Source of the DNA: JAFKKS01 sp039808325
GTDB taxonomy: Bacteria > Pseudomonadota > Alphaproteobacteria > Rhizobiales > Xanthobacteraceae
Direction: 5' to 3'
DNA: 7,176 nucleotides
Assembly: GCA_039808325.1 (NCBI GenBank)
Contig: JBDHSU010000168.1
Coordinates: 1 to 7,176, forward strand
The notes under the pieces were generated by a model that made no database searches, was not told the DNA's origin, and saw only the letters and a program-made list of their open reading frames with translations. The translations under genes were made by a program, and so were the position numbers. Positions 5,558 to 7,176 of this stretch are shown here, in pieces. Numbering within the stretch: the first letter of the stretch is position 1; each line of letters begins with the position of its first letter.

Positions 5558-6343
5558 ATGACGTTGCAGGGCAAGAGCGCGCTGGTGACCGGCGCGACCG
5601 ACGGTCTCGGTTTCGCCATTGCGCGCAGCCTGGCGGCGGAAGGCTGCAACGTCGTCATCAACGGCTTGGCCGATCCGGGCCATGCCGAGGAACGCCGGCG
5701 GGAGCTTGAGGCGACGTTCGGCGTGCGCGCGCTCTATGACGCCGCGGATCTGCGCAAGCCCGAGGCCATCGCGGCGATGGCGCGCGCCGCCGTCGCGGCC
5801 TTCGGCGCGGTCGATATCCTGGTGAACAATGCGGTCGTGCGCCACTTCGCGCCGGTCGAAGCGTTCCCGTCCGAGCGATGGGAGGAAGCGCTTGCCGTCA
5901 ACCTCTCGGCGCCGTTCCACCTGATCCGGCTGCTGCTGCCGCAAATGCGTGCGCGCGGCTATGGACGCATCGTCAACATCTCGTCGATCTATGGTCTCAT
6001 CGGCGCCGCCAGCCGCGTCGACTACGTCACCACGAAGACCGGCCTGATCGGGATGACGCGCGCCGTCGCCGCGGAGACGGTGACGGAGAATATCACCTGC
6101 AACGCGCTCTGCCCGGCGACCGTCCCGACGCCCGCGATCGAGGCGCGCATCGTCGCGATGGCCGAGAAGGACGGCATTTCGCACGAGGAGGCGACGCGGC
6201 GCTACATGGAGCAGCGTCAGCCCAGCCGGCGCTTCATCGCGCCGGAAACGGTGGCGGGGCAGGTCGTGTTCCTCTGCAGCGAAGCCGGTCTCGGCATCAC
6301 CGGCGCGGTCCTGCCGCTCGACGGCGGCTGGTCCGCGCAATAG
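5558..6343 (+). CDS. Short-chain dehydrogenase/reductase on a 3-hydroxybutyrate dehydrogenase scaffold
   Basis: The 261-residue protein is a classical SDR: T11-G-A-T-D-G16-L-G18 nucleotide motif, N90-N-A, and catalytic N115, S143, Y156 and K160. Overall pattern and C-terminus (LPLDGGWSAQ) strongly resemble NAD-dependent D-3-hydroxybutyrate dehydrogenases, which also share the VVINGLADP region and the EEATRRYMEQRQPS segment. From memory of the Pseudomonas fragi enzyme, the acetoacetate-binding residues are Q94, H144, K152 and Q196. With a constant offset of one, this protein has R95, Y145, R153 and R197. NNAG is NNAV and the usual CPGW is CPAT (185-188). It is therefore probably a dehydrogenase for a different, perhaps more acidic, substrate. 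The ATG at 5558 was chosen; a GTG at 5552 in frame is possible. The Shine-Dalgarno is weak. It lies 25 bases after the lactonase-like gene, third in that operon. Confidence 0.9.
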   Translation: MTLQGKSALVTGATDGLGFAIARSLAAEGCNVVINGLADPGHAEERRRELEATFGVRALYDAADLRKPEAIAAMARAAVAAFGAVDILVNNAVVRHFAPVEAFPSERWEEALAVNLSAPFHLIRLLLPQMRARGYGRIVNISSIYGLIGAASRVDYVTTKTGLIGMTRAVAAETVTENITCNALCPATVPTPAIEARIVAMAEKDGISHEEATRRYMEQRQPSRRFIAPETVAGQVVFLCSEAGLGITGAVLPLDGGWSAQ

Positions 6344-6351
6344 CTCTTCTT

Positions 6352-7074
6352 TTACGCTGCCGCCTCGCGCCGCGTCGTCCGCGCATCGCGCTCGAACAGC
6401 ATCCGCCGCTCGAAGTAATTCGATTCGAAGAACGGATAGCGCCGGTGCACCGCGAGCCGCTGGTTGCGATAGTCCAGCATCATCAGCCCGACATGCATCT
6501 GCAGGTTCGGATACAGCCGCGGAGGCGCGACGGTCTGATGGCCCCATAGTCGTCTGTAGAAGGCCTCGTGCGTCGGACGCACCGCCGCCAGCATGTAGTC
6601 GGCGTTGAAATAGCCGAGCGCGAGCCATGGCAGCCGCAGCGTGACGTAGCGCAATTCCGGATAATTCTTCGACGCGTCGCGATCGGTGACGAAGCGGCTC
6701 GGATCGACGAGCACCTTGCCGGCGGCGAGGTAGGGGTCGAGCGTCTCCGCAAACACGTCATAGGCCGGCACGTAGGTGTCGCCCGGCACGGTCACGGTCA
6801 TACGGATCGCGCTCGCCAGCCTGTCGTCGACATAGACGCCGAACAGCCAGGTGTTGTCGCGGTCGTCGACAGGGTCCGTAAAGCGTCGGTAGAGATTCTG
6901 CTGGATGTAACCATCGCGCGAATAAGCGTCGTGGCGCAGGCGGAAAATCTCCTCGCGCTGTTCAGCCGTATCGGCGCGCCGATAGTCGACTCGCTGCATG
7001 AATCGCTGGATGCGCTGGGAGAGACTCGGTGCTTCTGGGAGATTCGTTGTTTCGGCTTGGGCAACTGCGCCCAT
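6352..7074 (-). CDS. FeeM/LuxI-like N-acyltransferase (GNAT fold, putative N-acyl amino acid synthase)
   Basis: This 240-residue protein matches the N-acyl amino acid synthase (FeeM) group, distant relatives of LuxI acyl-homoserine lactone synthases in the GNAT fold. Visible features are R45-L-R47 with Y51 and G55-Y-I (the R-x-R-x3-Y-x3-GYI core), W76-L-F-G-V leading into the beta-sheet with R91, and DPSRFV (124-129), the counterpart of the LuxI ExSRF element. A long helical segment with LRLPWLALGYFNADYMLAAV follows. Known FeeM enzymes join a long-chain acyl group from acyl carrier protein to tyrosine or another amine; that the substrate here is the same is inference. The N-terminal 20 residues are low in motif content. 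The ATG at 7074 has GAGGAGC (7086-7080) upstream. The gene is convergent with the SDR, with only eight bases between stops. A CtrA-like box lies about 40 bases upstream of the start. Family call is good; product unknown. Confidence 0.8.
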   Translation of the reverse strand: MGAVAQAETTNLPEAPSLSQRIQRFMQRVDYRRADTAEQREEIFRLRHDAYSRDGYIQQNLYRRFTDPVDDRDNTWLFGVYVDDRLASAIRMTVTVPGDTYVPAYDVFAETLDPYLAAGKVLVDPSRFVTDRDASKNYPELRYVTLRLPWLALGYFNADYMLAAVRPTHEAFYRRLWGHQTVAPPRLYPNLQMHVGLMMLDYRNQRLAVHRRYPFFESNYFERRMLFERDARTTRREAAA

Positions 7075-7114
7075 AGCAAGCTCCTCGATCGGGGGGACGG
7101 CCGAGCGAGTAAGG

Positions 7115-7130
7115 TTAATGTTTCGTTAAC
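7115..7130 (-). promoter_or_regulatory. CtrA-type binding box (TTAA-N7-TTAAC)
   Basis: The sequence contains TTAA, seven bases, then TTAAC. The reverse strand also fits TTAA-N7-TTAA, and both outer edges extend the match (GGTTAA and GTTAAC). This is the consensus of the alphaproteobacterial cell-cycle regulator CtrA. It lies 40 bases before the FeeM-like start codon. A -35-like TTTACA (7139-7134) sits just upstream on the same strand, so the box falls between -35 and the start, where CtrA could activate or repress. The GC-rich surroundings make such an AT-rich exact motif less likely by chance. The rest of the 3' edge of the window (7131-7176) shows no recognisable gene. Confidence 0.55.
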
Positions 7131-7176
7131 GGATGTAAAGTGCGCCACGCGCTGGGGTTGTCTGCGTGACGGCGGA

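Noticed and set aside
4222..5661. Minus-strand open frame of 479 codons
   Set aside because: Antisense to the beta-hydroxyacid dehydrogenase and lactonase-like genes, which have complete catalytic motifs. The translation is low-complexity Arg/His/Asp/Val.
4732..6343. Vitamin B6 degradation (4-pyridoxolactonase and pyridoxal 4-dehydrogenase)
   Set aside because: The fold types agree, but the hydrolase motif context (SHLHYDHTGN, GGHSKG, IPGHDP) and the SDR's 3-hydroxybutyrate dehydrogenase-like sequence do not match those enzymes as I recall them.
5360..6628. Minus-strand open frame of 422 codons
   Set aside because: Shadow across the SDR and the end of the FeeM-like gene in another frame. 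No domain pattern.
7111..7139. Sigma-70 promoter for the FeeM-like gene from TTTACA (7139-7134)
   Set aside because: No acceptable -10 hexamer at 16-18 bp (TAACCT or AACCTT). It is noted only in connection with the CtrA-like box.
1..7176. Search for CRISPR, tRNA/rRNA, insertion sequences and long direct repeats
   Set aside because: No regularly spaced repeats, cloverleaf-like sequences, transposase motifs or terminal inverted repeats were seen by eye.

Overview
The window is high-GC DNA (about two thirds G+C by eye) with the codon use, gene families and regulatory motifs of an alphaproteobacterium. The best guess is Hyphomicrobiales near Bradyrhizobiaceae (Bradyrhizobium, Rhodopseudomonas, Pseudolabrys or similar). 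This is an inference from family content and a CtrA-type box, not from a marker gene. Genes are dense. No RNA gene, CRISPR array, insertion sequence or phage gene was seen.

Layout. (1) A minus-strand operon leaves an intergenic region at about 2500-2680 and runs leftward: amidohydrolase-2 family protein A (2499-1420), its paralogue B (1423-308), then a small Rieske [2Fe-2S] protein (311 to beyond base 1, 3' end cut off). Both junctions are 4-bp ATGA start/stop overlaps, so translation is probably coupled. (2) Divergent from it on the plus strand is a secreted NitT/TauT-type solute-binding protein (2681-3688), followed by a strong GC-rich hairpin (3732-3755). (3) A tight plus-strand enzyme operon follows: a beta-hydroxyacid dehydrogenase of the 3-hydroxyisobutyrate dehydrogenase family (3808-4716), a metallo-beta-lactamase-fold lactonase-like hydrolase (4732-5532) and a short-chain dehydrogenase on a 3-hydroxybutyrate dehydrogenase scaffold (5558-6343). 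(4) A convergent minus-strand gene (7074-6352) encodes a FeeM/LuxI-like N-acyltransferase. A perfect TTAA-N7-TTAAC box lies upstream of its start.

How the genes may work together. Regions 1-3 look like one divergent catabolic locus. A periplasmic protein captures a small organic, probably acidic, substrate. Two TIM-barrel metal hydrolases/decarboxylases, a lactone or ester hydrolase and two NAD(P)-dependent dehydrogenases process it, and a small Rieske protein may supply electrons to an oxygenase. The substrate cannot be read from the sequence. The transporter permease/ATPase and any terminal oxygenase are not in the window. The FeeM-like gene is probably a separate unit, possibly under cell-cycle (CtrA) control.

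The most noteworthy points are: the SDR keeps the catalytic tetrad of 3-hydroxybutyrate dehydrogenase but all four substrate-binding positions are changed; the Rieske protein is translationally coupled to the amidohydrolase pair; and a CtrA-like box sits in front of the FeeM-like gene.
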